Origin: Hyalangium versicolor
GTDB taxonomy: Bacteria; Myxococcota; Myxococcia; Myxococcales; Myxococcaceae
Length of the DNA: 64,000 bases
NCBI RefSeq assembly: GCF_020103695.1
Contig: NZ_JAHXBF010000001.1
Span: forward strand, 124,001-188,000
Reading direction: 5' to 3'
Shown: one piece after another, positions 27,729-38,800 of the stretch
Layout of the letters: each line of letters opens with the position of its first letter
Position numbering within the stretch: the first letter of the stretch is position 1
Made by a program: the position numbers and the translations under genes
The notes under the pieces: generated by a model
Told to the model about the DNA's origin: nothing
Seen by the model: only the letters and a program-made list of their open reading frames with translations
The model's database searches: none

Positions 27729-29054
27729 TCAGAGCATTCCGCGCGACTTGACGTGCAGGTAGGTGTTGATGGCCGCGGCGCCAAATCCCCGAGCGGGGGC
27801 GCGCACGACCAGTACGCCCGCATCCCGCAGCGTCACCGCCGTGCGCCGGTACTCATCCTCCAGGCGCGCGGCGGCCTGACGGGTGTAGGCATCCTGAGGC
27901 TCGCGGGGCACGAGCGTGGCAGCGGCCTGGAGATCCTCGTCCAGCAGCGAGGCCACGAGGGGCAGGTGGCGAGGCCTCAGCATGAGCGTGCGCGCCACCA
28001 GGGAGCCCGAGGCATCCGGGTCCACCAGGTCGGTGAAGAGCACCACCAACGAACGGCGCGAGCTGCGCGCGAAGGCGAAGTCGTACGCGCGGCCGTAGTC
28101 GCTCTCCTCCAAAGCTGCCTCGGCGCGGTAGAGCGCCTCGGTGAGCAGGCGCAGGTGCTCGCGGCCCTTGCGCGGGGGCAGGTAGCTGCGCACGTCACTG
28201 GCGAAGGCGAGTACGCCCACCAGATCTCCGGCATCCAGGCTCACCTTGGCCAGCCGCAGCGCCGCATCCACCGCGTGGTCCAGCTTGCGGCGGCCGTCCA
28301 CCTTGCCGGCCATGTGGCGCCCACAGTCCAGCAGCAGCAGCACCGGCTGGTTCCGCTCTGGCTGGTACACCCGCACCATGGTCCGGGCTCGCCGCGCGGA
28401 GGCCTTCCAGTCGATGGTGCGGTAGTCGTCCCCGATGCGGTACTCGCGCAGGGACTCGAACTCGCGGCCCTCGCCTGGGCGGCGCTGGGGCCTCTCGGCG
28501 GGTGCATCCGACGCGCGCGCCAGGGCCAACGCCTCCTGCGTCAGCGCGGTGAGATCCGGGTACACCTTCACCACCCGCTCGGCGGGGATGCGGACCTGTC
28601 GCGCGCACAACCCCAGCGGGCCCATCAGCCGCAGGTGGAGATCCCCGAAGCGCACGTCCCCGCGAGCCGGTGGTCGCACCGTATAGGTGATTCGCGTCGG
28701 CCGGAGGCCGGGTGCCACGGAGAAGGGCTGCCGGTGCCCCTCCACCGCCACTTCCACGGGAGCCTCGTCCCGGAGCTCGCCGCGGATCGGCGCGCCACGC
28801 AGGCAGGTGAGCTCCACGTGCACGGGGTTGTCCACGCCCGAGCGCAGGATGGGCTCCACCTCGCGCCGGAGTTCCACGTCCGAGGCCCGAGGAGCTCGCA
28901 TGAAGTCCACCACACACAGCGTCACCACGGCCACATCGAGCGCCAGCGCCAACCATGCGAAGGCAGGGCTGGCCACGGCCAGGGCCGAGGGCACGAGCGT
29001 CGCCGCCAGCAGCGCCACGGCGAGCCCGGTGGGGACGGGGCGGCCCAGGCTCAC
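27729..29054 (-). CDS. DUF58 domain protein
   Basis: 441 residues, GTG start overlapping the stop of the MoxR gene (GTGA). Two N-terminal membrane helices (about 7-45) are followed by a beta domain and then the DUF58 signature [20 protein letters not shown] with [13 protein letters not shown] and a von Willebrand A-like fold ([14 protein letters not shown], where the usual DxSxS is changed to DCGRH). DUF58 proteins nearly always accompany MoxR AAA ATPases, as here, and are thought to act with them as chaperones for assembling cell-surface or metal-containing complexes. The aspect that the MIDAS serine pattern is altered suggests loss of metal binding. Confidence 0.88.
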   Translation of the reverse strand: MSLGRPVPTGLAVALLAATLVPSALAVASPAFAWLALALDVAVVTLCVVDFMRAPRASDVELRREVEPILRSGVDNPVHVELTCLRGAPIRGELRDEAPVEVAVEGHRQPFSVAPGLRPTRITYTVRPPARGDVRFGDLHLRLMGPLGLCARQVRIPAERVVKVYPDLTALTQEALALARASDAPAERPQRRPGEGREFESLREYRIGDDYRTIDWKASARRARTMVRVYQPERNQPVLLLLDCGRHMAGKVDGRRKLDHAVDAALRLAKVSLDAGDLVGVLAFASDVRSYLPPRKGREHLRLLTEALYRAEAALEESDYGRAYDFAFARSSRRSLVVLFTDLVDPDASGSLVARTLMLRPRHLPLVASLLDEDLQAAATLVPREPQDAYTRQAAARLEDEYRRTAVTLRDAGVLVVRAPARGFGAAAINTYLHVKSRGML

Positions 29055-29986
29055 CGGGGGACCTTCACCTGCTCCAGGGTCTGCCGCAGCACCTCGTCCG
29101 GGGTGATGCCTTCCACCTCGGCCTCGGCCTTCAGGAGCAGGCGGTGGTTGAGGACGCTGGGCACCACCGCCTTCACCTCGTCCGGGGTGACGAAGTCCGA
29201 GCCCTGCAACGCCGCGCGCGCCTTGGCCGCGGCCAGGATCGCCTGCGCCGAGCGGGGAGAGGCCCCCAGGCGCACCCTCGGGTTGGCCCGTGTCTCGCGG
29301 GTGAGCTTCACCACGTAGGCGAGGATGGACTCATCGCAGGTGATGCGAGCGGCTCGGGCCTGCAACTCCGTCAGCGTGGCCACGTCCAGCACCCGCTCCA
29401 CCGAGGCGGCCCGGCCCTCGCGCTGGTGGAAGCCTCGCAGCATGGTGACCTCCGCGTCCGCCTCCGGGTAGCCCACGCGCACGCGCATGAGGAATCGGTC
29501 CAACTGGGCCTCTGGGAGCGGGTAGGTGCCCTCCAGCTCCAGCGGGTTCTGCGTGGCCACCACGAAGAAGTGCGGCGGCAGTGGGTGCGTGGTGCCGTCG
29601 ATGGTGACCTGGCGCTCCTCCATGGCCTCCAGCAGCGCGGCCTGCGTCTTGGGCGGAGTGCGGTTGATCTCGTCGGCCACCAACACCTCGGTGAAGACGG
29701 GGCCTCGCACCAGCCGGAAGGCGTTCTCCGTGGGGTGGAAGACGTTGGTGCCGAGGATGTCCGTCGGCATCAGGTCCGGGGTGAACTGGACGCGGGTGAA
29801 CTGAAGCCCGAGCGCGGCGGCCATGCTGCGCGCGGTGAGCGTCTTGGCCACGCCCGGCACGCCCTCCAGCAGCACGTGACCGCGGGCGAGGAAGGCCGTC
29901 ACCAGATCGGTGATGACATGGGGTTGGCCCACCACCGTCGCATCGAGCGCCGCCGTGAGCCGGGAGAGAGGAGTATCGCTGGGCAT
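29051..29986 (-). CDS. MoxR-family AAA ATPase
   Basis: 311 residues, the normal MoxR length. Walker A is [15 protein letters not shown], Walker B is [13 protein letters not shown], sensor 1 region is [20 protein letters not shown], with the arginine finger region [12 protein letters not shown] and a C-terminal lid. MoxR ATPases act as chaperones with DUF58/VWA partners. The start ATG overlaps the stop of the zinc-ribbon gene (TGATG) and its own stop overlaps the DUF58 start, so the three genes form one tightly coupled operon. An upstream frame extension to 30361 is out-of-context overlap with the zinc-ribbon gene. Confidence 0.95.
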   Translation of the reverse strand: MPSDTPLSRLTAALDATVVGQPHVITDLVTAFLARGHVLLEGVPGVAKTLTARSMAAALGLQFTRVQFTPDLMPTDILGTNVFHPTENAFRLVRGPVFTEVLVADEINRTPPKTQAALLEAMEERQVTIDGTTHPLPPHFFVVATQNPLELEGTYPLPEAQLDRFLMRVRVGYPEADAEVTMLRGFHQREGRAASVERVLDVATLTELQARAARITCDESILAYVVKLTRETRANPRVRLGASPRSAQAILAAAKARAALQGSDFVTPDEVKAVVPSVLNHRLLLKAEAEVEGITPDEVLRQTLEQVKVPR

Positions 29987-30966
29987 CAGCGCTCCTTCAA
30001 CCCCAGCACCGAACCCGTCAGCGCTCCAATGGCCCCCAGCAGTCCGAGGAACGCTCCGAAGCTGGGGGAGGAGTTCAGGACCATCCGGTTGCCGATGGCG
30101 GAGGGCACCTCGGTGTTGATGAACGACATCTTCAGGAAGATGACGGTGTAGAGGACGCAGAAGAACGACATGCCGATCTGCGCTCCCCAGGGCACCATGG
30201 GGTTGAACTTGGGCATCGTCCGGCGCACCCGGACGAAGATGGCGCTGATGACGACCGCCGCTCCGAGCAGCGTGCCGATGCCCGAACTCATGAGCCCCAG
30301 CACATCCCCATCCACGGCCGTCTCCTTCCAGGGCAGGAAGCAGGACAGGGCGGCGACACACGCTCCCGCGAAGGCGATCTTGTCCGGACGCGACAGCTCG
30401 CCGACGAACTCGCGCGCATCCGAGATGAGTTCCTCGGGCGCCACGATCTTCCCGGTGGTGTTGGGGCCGGCGTAGCCCTTCTGCCCTGAGTTGGGGTACG
30501 GAGGATACTCCGGCGCGGGGCGCGGCTCCGTGTCGTCCAGCTCCGCGAAGGGATCCGAGGCCTTCTGCGGCGCCGGAGCGGGGCGCACTGCGGGGACGGA
30601 GCGGCTGACCGTCTTGCTCACCGCGCGCACATTCGTCTTGCTCTTCGGGGATCCTTCCGCGCTCTTGGCGGTCTCGCTCGTCACCGCCTTGATGCCGGGG
30701 CGCGAACCCGTCTTGCCCGGCGAAGTCGTCACACGCCGCGTGCCCGTGCTGGTGACGGGGCGCTGCTGGCCGGAGCTCGCGGTGCGCGCCGGAGGAGCGG
30801 CAGGCGCGGCCTTCCGAGGATCCGGGAACGCGGCCGTGGACTCTTCCTGGTCACCCGCCGGGACTGGCGGCTCCGAGGAGAGGAACGAGGAATCGATGAT
30901 GTAGTCGCACTTGGGGCAGATGGACGTGCCATTTGCGACCTGGGTGCCACAGCCGGGGCATTTCAG
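29986..30966 (-). CDS. Zinc-ribbon membrane protein with probable CTG start
   Basis: 326 residues if started at CTG 30966. The N-terminus is a zinc ribbon ([20 protein letters not shown]2C-X12-CX2C), then a Pro/Ala/Thr-rich disordered region to about residue 165, and four hydrophobic helices in the C-terminal part (for example [17 protein letters not shown]). The frame has no ATG, GTG or TTG before the zinc ribbon; CTG 30966 has AGGAG exactly 8 bases upstream (30975-30979), and another CTG at 30972 is too close. The first ATG/GTG inside the frame (30732) would remove the zinc ribbon. Operon with MoxR and DUF58. Exact function unknown; it may anchor or sense for the MoxR system. Confidence 0.68.
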   Translation of the reverse strand: MKCPGCGTQVANGTSICPKCDYIIDSSFLSSEPPVPAGDQEESTAAFPDPRKAAPAAPPARTASSGQQRPVTSTGTRRVTTSPGKTGSRPGIKAVTSETAKSAEGSPKSKTNVRAVSKTVSRSVPAVRPAPAPQKASDPFAELDDTEPRPAPEYPPYPNSGQKGYAGPNTTGKIVAPEELISDAREFVGELSRPDKIAFAGACVAALSCFLPWKETAVDGDVLGLMSSGIGTLLGAAVVISAIFVRVRRTMPKFNPMVPWGAQIGMSFFCVLYTVIFLKMSFINTEVPSAIGNRMVLNSSPSFGAFLGLLGAIGALTGSVLGLKER

Positions 30967-31083
30967 GGCCAGAGCTCCTGAGAGGAAGACGGAACTCCAT
31001 TGTCTGGCGCCGCGTTTTTCAAGTCAAACGTGTTGGGTTGTAACCCCTGGATTTCAGCGGAGATTTGGCCTACGCCGCCCCTC

Positions 31084-33150
31084 ATGTCCTACCCGCCCTC
31101 TCGCGTCGGTGCGTGCCTGCTACTCGTGGCCAGCCTGTCGGCGTGCTTCCGGAGCGCTTCTCCCTCGAAGGATGCGGACTCCGAGGCGATGGCTCGCATC
31201 GCGGAATGGGAGGATCGCCGCTCGCTGGGAGAGGGGCAGCTCCTGACGTGGGCGCGGGGAGAGTGGGGGGCGAAGGTGCAGGTCCGGGCCCTGCGGGCGC
31301 TGGCTCGGATCCAGGATGCCGCGACGCTCGAAGTCATCCTCGCCAGTCTGGCGGCCAGGGAGCCGGAGGTTCGGGATGAGGCGGCCTTTGCGGCGGGAGA
31401 GCTGGCGCTCTCGTGGGAGCCGCTGCCGGACGAGATGAAGGCCCGGCTCACGGAGGCGCTCCGGGCCGCCGAGGTGACGGAGTCGGATGGGCAGGTGCGG
31501 CGGACGCTCCTGGAGTCTTTCAGCAAGGTGACGACTCCCGGCGCGGTGCAGCGTCTCATCGAACTGCTGGGAGATACACGGGAGGGCGTGGCGGGACGCG
31601 CGGCGCTGGCCCTGGGCGTGGCGGCGCGACGAGGGGCTTCGCTCGCGGACGTGCCCGTGGAGAAGGTGGGCGCGTTGCTGGCGGCAACCCAGTCTCAGGA
31701 GACTCGGTACGGCGCCACGTACCTGCTCGCCTACGTCCGGCGTCCTGCTGCGCTGGAACTCCTGCGCCAGTGTGTCTCGGACGCGTCGCCCGAGGTCCGA
31801 GCCATCTGTGCGAAGGGCTTCCCGGACGTTGCAGGGCAGGAGGATGCGAACGTGCTGGGCCGGCTGCTGGAGGACCCGATGGCTCGGGTGGCCGCCGAGG
31901 CAGCGCGCTCGTTGGCGAAGCTCTCGGGTAGCTGCAGCGGTCCGTGTGCCACGCTGGAAGCGCTGCGCGGCTTGAAGCGTCAGGCGAGCGCCGTCGCGGC
32001 GGGGAACTCCGCTGCGGGGCATGCGCTCCTGGCCGTGGCCCAGCAAGGGCTCCCACCTTCAGGGCGTCCCGTGTTCGAGGAGCTGCGGCGTTCGCTCCGA
32101 GAGGCATCGCGAGGAGCCTCGGAGGTGGCGCTCGATGACGTGGCATGGCTCGACTGCCGGCTGGCGGCCGCCATGGATCGGCAGACAGGAGCGCTCGCCG
32201 AGGTGCTGCGCTGTGGAAATGAGCGGATCCCCGAGGCACGGCGGTTGGCGCTGGGACTGCGCGAGGTGGCGCAGACGACGGGGCAGGGAGGCGCGAAGGA
32301 CGCGGTGGCGTGGCTGAACCATCCGGACGCGCGGGTGCGCATGGCCGCGCTGGATGCGCTGAGCTCCCGTCCCGTGCCGGAGGCGCTGGAGTCCGTGCGA
32401 GCTTTGATGAAGGGGGAGGACCCGGTGGTTGCGGCGGCGGCCGCGCTCGTGGCGGGCAAGATGAAGGCACTGGAGGCCTTGCCCGAGGTCCAGGCCCTGG
32501 TGGCTCGTGTGCCTCACGAGACGGATCTGGCCGAGCCGGTCGGAGGTGCGCTCGTGGCCCTCGTAGGGAAGGAGGCCGAGCCTGTCCTGCGCACGTGGCT
32601 CGTGCACTCGCACGCCAACGTGCGGCGCGTGGCGGCCGAGCTGCTCACGGGCCTGACGGGCCAGCCCGTTCGCTCTGCACGCGTGGAACTCCCGGTGGGA
32701 GCATTCCGAGCATCCGATGCGCCGGATGGAGCGAAGCTCACCTTCCGCACGCGCAAGGGAGACTTCAGCGTGGCCCTGGACTCGCGGGAGGCGCCAGTCA
32801 CTTCAGGCAACCTCTACGCCCTGGCGCGCAAGGGCTACTTCCGCGACATCACCTTCCATCGCGTGGTGCCGGACTTCGTGGCGCAGGGAGGAGATCCACG
32901 CGGAGACGGGGAGGGTGGCCCGGGTTACTCCATCCGCTGCGAGGTGACGCGCATCCCCTACGAGCGAGGCGTCATCGGCATGGCGCTGTCGGGCAAGGAC
33001 ACAGGGGGCAGCCAGTTCTTCTTCACGCACACCCCGCAGCCACACCTGGACGGGCGCTACACGGCCTTCGGCCGCGTGGTGTCGGGCATGGAGGTAGTGG
33101 ACGCGCTGCTCGAGGGAGACGTCATCCTCGAGGTGCGCGCCGAGCCCTGA
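31084..33150 (+). CDS. HEAT-repeat lipoprotein fused to cyclophilin-type PPIase
   Basis: 688 residues. The start at MSYPPSRVG gives a lipoprotein signal (LLLVASLSAC). Residues about 50-540 are tandem HEAT-like repeats (for example EVRDEAAFAAGELALS, VRMAALDALSSRPVPEAL). The C-terminus (about 548-688) is a cyclophilin domain with FRDITFHRVVPDFVAQGGDP, GVIGMALSGKDTGGSQFF and HLDGRYTAFGRVVSG, keeping the catalytic Arg and the FFxT and HLD elements. It would be a lipid-anchored peptidyl-prolyl isomerase presenting a large protein-binding solenoid, perhaps for folding of outer-membrane or secreted clients. The frame extends upstream to 31000 but the lipobox fixes the start. Divergent from the zinc-ribbon gene. 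Confidence 0.9.
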   Translation: MSYPPSRVGACLLLVASLSACFRSASPSKDADSEAMARIAEWEDRRSLGEGQLLTWARGEWGAKVQVRALRALARIQDAATLEVILASLAAREPEVRDEAAFAAGELALSWEPLPDEMKARLTEALRAAEVTESDGQVRRTLLESFSKVTTPGAVQRLIELLGDTREGVAGRAALALGVAARRGASLADVPVEKVGALLAATQSQETRYGATYLLAYVRRPAALELLRQCVSDASPEVRAICAKGFPDVAGQEDANVLGRLLEDPMARVAAEAARSLAKLSGSCSGPCATLEALRGLKRQASAVAAGNSAAGHALLAVAQQGLPPSGRPVFEELRRSLREASRGASEVALDDVAWLDCRLAAAMDRQTGALAEVLRCGNERIPEARRLALGLREVAQTTGQGGAKDAVAWLNHPDARVRMAALDALSSRPVPEALESVRALMKGEDPVVAAAAALVAGKMKALEALPEVQALVARVPHETDLAEPVGGALVALVGKEAEPVLRTWLVHSHANVRRVAAELLTGLTGQPVRSARVELPVGAFRASDAPDGAKLTFRTRKGDFSVALDSREAPVTSGNLYALARKGYFRDITFHRVVPDFVAQGGDPRGDGEGGPGYSIRCEVTRIPYERGVIGMALSGKDTGGSQFFFTHTPQPHLDGRYTAFGRVVSGMEVVDALLEGDVILEVRAEP

Positions 33151-33157
33151 CGGCCCA

Positions 33158-34279
33158 TCAGCTCCCGGTGGCTTGCCTTTGGGGCGGCGCCGGGGTCAGC
33201 GGGTGGGGGAGGTTGCTGAAACGCTCGAGTTCCTCGGCCTCCATGGCCTCCACCTGGCTACGGATGCGTATCCACTCCGTGTCCGGAATCCGCAGGAACG
33301 CCGCCGCGAGCGCCGGATCGAACTGCGTGCCGCCGCAGCGCTCGATCTCATCGCGCGCCACCTGCAGCGATCGGCCCTTGCGATAAGGCCGATCCGAGGT
33401 GATGGCATCCAGCGTGTCCACGATGGCGAAAATGCGAGCGCCAATCACAATCGCTTCGCCCGTGAGGTTGGCCGGGTAGCCCTTGCCATCCCACCGCTCC
33501 TGGTGCTGCAGGACGATGAGCGATGCCTCGTGCAGGTACGGCATCTTCGCCAGCATCCGGAAACCGAACTCCGGGTGCTTGCGCATCTCCACCCACTCAT
33601 CGGGCGTCAGCGGACCGGGCTTGAGCAGGATCGAGTCCTTCACGCCGATCTTCCCGATGTCGTGCAGCAGAGCGCCCTGCTCGACGATATCCAGCGCTGC
33701 ACCCTGCAGGCCGATCTCCTCGGCCAGGCGCCGCGCATACAGCGACACGCGCCGCGAGTGCCACTGCGTCTCCGTGTCCCGGTAGTCCAGCGCGCTGATG
33801 AGCCCGTCCAGCAGGCCCGTGGTGCGCTCCACCACCAGGCGCTCGAGATCCCGGTTGATGTTCAGCAGCTCTTCGTTCTTTTGAGCCACCTCACGAGTGA
33901 GCCGCTCGTTGGCCTCCACCAGCCGGAAGTGCTCGAAGGCTTGCCGCACGCTGCTCGTCAGGTCCGCCAGGGACCAGGGTTTGCCCAGCAGCCGGAACAC
34001 CTCGCCGCGGTTCACGGCCTCCGAGGCGGTGCGGAAGTCCGCGGCCGCCGTCAGCATCAGCCGCACTGCGCGCGGGTTCTTCTCTCGAAGCGCCGACAGC
34101 AGCTCGATGCCGTTGAGGTACGGCATCATGAAATCCGTCAGGACGACCTGAAACCCTTCTTCCCGGGCGGCCTGGACGGGATCGCTGTGCGTGACAACCT
34201 CGTACCCCTCGGATTGGAGGATGCGCGAGAGCGCGGCGAGGATGCGCACGTCGTCATCCACCACGAGGATGCGGTCCAT
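33158..34279 (-). CDS. Response regulator with HD-GYP domain
   Basis: 373 residues. A CheY-like receiver (about 4-115) has the acidic pocket DDD, phospho-acceptor Asp49 in LTDFMMP and Lys100 in LLGKPW. After a coiled-coil linker (about 118-155) comes a complete HD-GYP domain: HDIGKIG (HD 206-207) and HQERWDGKGYP (259-269). HD-GYP proteins degrade cyclic di-GMP, so phosphorylation would alter cellular c-di-GMP. The cognate histidine kinase is not adjacent. The stop is 7 bases from the convergent HEAT-PPIase stop. A palindrome-rich region lies upstream. It could act on the MshEN-like proteins at 45 kb, which is speculation. Confidence 0.93.
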   Translation of the reverse strand: MDRILVVDDDVRILAALSRILQSEGYEVVTHSDPVQAAREEGFQVVLTDFMMPYLNGIELLSALREKNPRAVRLMLTAAADFRTASEAVNRGEVFRLLGKPWSLADLTSSVRQAFEHFRLVEANERLTREVAQKNEELLNINRDLERLVVERTTGLLDGLISALDYRDTETQWHSRRVSLYARRLAEEIGLQGAALDIVEQGALLHDIGKIGVKDSILLKPGPLTPDEWVEMRKHPEFGFRMLAKMPYLHEASLIVLQHQERWDGKGYPANLTGEAIVIGARIFAIVDTLDAITSDRPYRKGRSLQVARDEIERCGGTQFDPALAAAFLRIPDTEWIRIRSQVEAMEAEELERFSNLPHPLTPAPPQRQATGS

Positions 34280-34363
34280 GAGATGAGGGTCTCCAGCAAC
34301 AAAGTCTGGAGAGGGTTATACACGCGTTCACTCCGCAGCAGACAGGGGGGGGCCCCTCACATT

Positions 34364-34459
34364 GGACTTCAGTCCAGGTTTGCAAACCCGGGAAACTGCT
34401 AGCAAATAGCCAGCTCCGCACGTCCTTGACAGCCACGTCATGCTTGCCTGCCCGGCAGG
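34364..34459. promoter_or_regulatory. Palindrome-rich divergent intergenic region
   Basis: Between the HD-GYP gene and the DapB-like gene lie GGACT TC AGTCC (34364-34375), the perfect 12-base palindrome GGTTTGCAAACC (34377-34388) and CCTGCC C GGCAGG (34447-34459). A TTGACA at 34426-34431 could be a -35 box for the plus strand but no good -10 follows at 16-18 bases. The remainder of 34280-34526 shows nothing coding. Operator function is inferred. Confidence 0.4.
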
Positions 34460-34526
34460 GGGTGGTTTATGGTGCGCGGCGACGTTGTAAATGAGTCTAA
34501 CCCCTTGAATTCTGGAGAGTTCTCCG

Positions 34527-35528
34527 ATGGCTAGAGCCCCCGCAGGGCCGGTCCCGGTGGTGGTCATGGGGCTTGGGTTCATCGGGCAGGAGATCGCGCG
34601 GGCCGCGCTGGCCTCGGCCGAGGTGGAGTTGATTGGTGCGGTGGACACCAGTCCCCAGCTCGCGGGCCGCCCCCTGGCGGACGTGCTGGGTCAGCCGACG
34701 CCGAAGCTCAAGGTGGCCGATTCGCTGGAGCGCGCGCTGGGCCGCCGTCGCGGCGCGGTGCTGCTGCATGCCACCGGATCACGGCTGCCCCAGGTCATGG
34801 AGCAACTGCTGGACGCGCTGAAGCTCGGCGTGCCGGTGGTGTCCACCTGCGAGGAGCTGGCCTTCCCCTTCCTGAAGTACCCGGAGCTGGCCACCAAGCT
34901 GGACAAGGCCGCGCAGAAGGCCGGCGTGGCGGTGCTGGGCACCGGCGTCAACCCGGGCTTCGTGATGGATCGCCTCGTCGCCACGGCGGGGCAGGCGTGC
35001 GGCGCGGTGCGGCGTGTCTCCATCACCCGCGTGGTGGATGCGCGCACCCGGCGCGAGGCCCTGCAGCGCAAGGTGGGCGCCGGGCTGACCGAGGACGAGT
35101 TCTTCGCCCTGGTGGACAAGGATCAGCTGGGCCACGTGGGCTTGGTGGAGTCCGCCGCCCTGTGCGCCCTGGGGCTCGGGCTGGACTGCGACGACTATGA
35201 GGAGGAGGTCGCTCCGGTGCTGGCCGAAGAGGACATCACCGGCGGTGCCTTTCCCGTGCGCCAGGGGCGGGTGGCGGGCATTTTCCAGTCTGTCGTGGGT
35301 TTGGAGGATGAGCAGGAGCGGGTCCGGCTGGAGTTGACGATTGCTGTCGGTGCGGACGATCCCAAGGATCGCATCGAGATCGACGCGGACCCTAAAGTAG
35401 TTGTGGAGATCCCAGGGGGGATTGCGGGCGACAGGGCCACCGCGAATACGCTGGTCAATGCCGCGCCACGCTTGACGGCCGCCGAGGCCGGGTTGCTGAC
35501 CGTGCTCGAGCTTCCTGCCGGTCGCTAA
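34527..35528 (+). CDS. DapB-like/2,4-diaminopentanoate dehydrogenase-like oxidoreductase
   Basis: 333 residues. A Rossmann N-terminus (VVVMGLGFIGQEIARAAL, GxGxIG) and domain organisation like dihydrodipicolinate reductase, with VSTCEELAFPFL and VLGTGVNPGFVMDRL typical of the branch that includes 2,4-diaminopentanoate dehydrogenase. Such enzymes use NAD(P)H on amino or imino substrates. True DapB signature residues (for example the EXHHxxKxDxPSGT motif) are absent, so lysine biosynthesis is unlikely. GGAGAG lies just upstream of the ATG. It is followed at 22 bases by two MaoC-type genes on the same strand. The substrate is not known. Confidence 0.8.
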   Translation: MARAPAGPVPVVVMGLGFIGQEIARAALASAEVELIGAVDTSPQLAGRPLADVLGQPTPKLKVADSLERALGRRRGAVLLHATGSRLPQVMEQLLDALKLGVPVVSTCEELAFPFLKYPELATKLDKAAQKAGVAVLGTGVNPGFVMDRLVATAGQACGAVRRVSITRVVDARTRREALQRKVGAGLTEDEFFALVDKDQLGHVGLVESAALCALGLGLDCDDYEEEVAPVLAEEDITGGAFPVRQGRVAGIFQSVVGLEDEQERVRLELTIAVGADDPKDRIEIDADPKVVVEIPGGIAGDRATANTLVNAAPRLTAAEAGLLTVLELPAGR

Positions 35529-35550
35529 AGAGAAGCATCAGGGAGGGGAA

Positions 35551-36000
35551 ATGCTGGACAAGAACGCGATTGGCCGCTCCTCGCCGCCGACGCTCAACGA
35601 GGTGGAGAAGGGCTCCATCCGACGCTTCGCGGAGGCGATCGGCGACTACAACCCCATCTACTATGACGAGGAGTACGCCCGGGCGTCCGGCTACCCCACC
35701 ATCGTAGCGCCGCCCACCTTCCCCGCGTCGTTCCACTCGGCGGCGGACTTGCGAGAACTGCTCGGGGTGGGCATCAAGAGCCTGCTGCACGCCGAGCAGG
35801 GCTTCGAGTACGAGCGTCCCATCTTCGCGGGGGACCGCATCTACGTGGCCACCAAGGTGGCGGACGTGCTGGAGCGCAGCGGCCCAGCGGGGAAGATGGA
35901 CGTGGCCGTTATCGAGGACGAGGGGCGTGACGAGGAGGGCAATCTGGTGTTCCGCGCCCGCCGCACCCTCATCGTCCGTGCCTCGAAGGAGAATGCCTGA
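35551..36000 (+). CDS. MaoC-like dehydratase, FAS1/HadA-type half
   Basis: 149 residues of the hot-dog N-terminal dehydratase type. IRRFAEAIGDYNPIYYDEEY and PTIVAPPTFPASF match this family, and it lacks the complete catalytic Asp/His pattern of the partner. In HadAB-like systems one subunit is this type and the other catalytic MaoC; the next gene, whose ATG overlaps this stop (TGATG), is the catalytic type. The pair probably hydrates or dehydrates 2-enoyl/3-hydroxyacyl thioesters. AGGGAGGGG precedes the ATG. Substrate chain length unknown. Confidence 0.85.
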   Translation: MLDKNAIGRSSPPTLNEVEKGSIRRFAEAIGDYNPIYYDEEYARASGYPTIVAPPTFPASFHSAADLRELLGVGIKSLLHAEQGFEYERPIFAGDRIYVATKVADVLERSGPAGKMDVAVIEDEGRDEEGNLVFRARRTLIVRASKENA

Positions 36001-36653
36001 TGCCCGCGCGCAAGCTGTACTTCGAGTCCGTCCGGGTCGGCGATGAGCTCCCGGCCCTGGCCAAGGCACCGGTGGATCGCGTCCAGCTCTCCCGCTACGC
36101 GGGGGCCAGCGGCGACTACAACCCCGTGCACGTGGACGAGGTCTACGCCAAGAGCGTGGGCATGCCCTCCGTCTATGCCCCCGGCATGCTCATCATGGGC
36201 ATGCTCGGCCAGCTCATCAGCGACTGGGCGCGCGGCGGCCAGCTGCGCCGCTACGGCGTGCGCTTCATCAAGATGGTGTGGCCGGGCGACACCGTGGTCT
36301 GCAAGGGCCGGGTGAGCGACCGGCACGGCAGCGGCGGCCGCTACTTCGTCGAGATCGATCTCTGGGCGGAGAACCAGCGCGGCGAGCTGCTGATGAAGGG
36401 GCAGTCCGTCATCCAGCTCTTCTACTCGCTGGAGGACGAGAACCGGCAGCGCTCGGGCCAGGCTCCCATCGTCGTGGAAGTGCCGCGCGAGAGCATCCTC
36501 GCTCCCCAGGCAGGCGGGCAGGGCGACGGGACGGAGACCGAGGAGACGGGCGCCAAGAAGGCTCCGAACAACACCAAGAAGTCCGCGAAGACGGCCACTG
36601 CCGGGCCGCCGACGCCGGCTCCCATCGCGGCCGCCAAGAAGCTGAAGAAGTAA
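36000..36653 (+). CDS. MaoC-like dehydratase, catalytic half with basic tail
   Basis: 217 residues. The hot-dog domain (about 5-145) contains the hydratase-2 motif YAGASGDYNPVHVDEVYAKS with the catalytic Asp and His, then MLIMGMLGQL. The C-terminal 60 residues are a Lys/Ala/Pro-rich tail (KKAPNNTKKSAKTATAG), not usual in the family, perhaps a flexible linker to a partner or membrane. Translation is coupled to the preceding HadA-type gene. Together they form a probable heterodimeric (R)-specific enoyl hydratase/dehydratase. An acyl-CoA dehydrogenase follows after a hairpin, which suggests a lipid-related context. Confidence 0.85.
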   Translation: MPARKLYFESVRVGDELPALAKAPVDRVQLSRYAGASGDYNPVHVDEVYAKSVGMPSVYAPGMLIMGMLGQLISDWARGGQLRRYGVRFIKMVWPGDTVVCKGRVSDRHGSGGRYFVEIDLWAENQRGELLMKGQSVIQLFYSLEDENRQRSGQAPIVVEVPRESILAPQAGGQGDGTETEETGAKKAPNNTKKSAKTATAGPPTPAPIAAAKKLKK

Positions 36654-36678
36654 TCCCCAGAAGCCCTGGGCATGAAAA

Positions 36679-36700
36679 CCCAGCACTCTCGCTGGGTTCC
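36679..36700 (+). terminator. Hairpin after the MaoC pair
   Basis: AACCCAGC (36679-36686) pairs perfectly with GCTGGGTT (36693-36700) across a 6-base loop, 25 bases after the MaoC stop. No T-run follows, so it is a weak terminator candidate; it could also protect the 3-prime end of the message. Confidence 0.45.
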
Positions 36701-36854
36701 GGACACACCGGCGGGAGTCGTCTGCCCGCTACACGACGCGAGGCGTCACTTCCGGTTGACTCTAGAATCAATCGACGTAACACTTTTCCTGTCTCACGGG
36801 CGCCGCTGACCATTCGTATGGCCAGGCAGCGAGCCCCTTTTGATGGGAGAGGCC

Positions 36855-38702
<1,848 letters not shown>

Positions 38703-38800
38703 TCCGTCCCGGGCTCCACTTGGGAGCCACGGGCGGTTCCACACCGGCCACTCGGGTCTTCACCCGGGTGGCCGTCGTGTTTCAGAGGGTCGGCGGGAGC

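Noticed and set aside
34346..34355. Run of eight G residues (gacaggggggggcccc region) as a phase-variation tract
   Set aside because: It lies in non-coding sequence more than 60 bases before the HD-GYP start and no gene frame depends on it.
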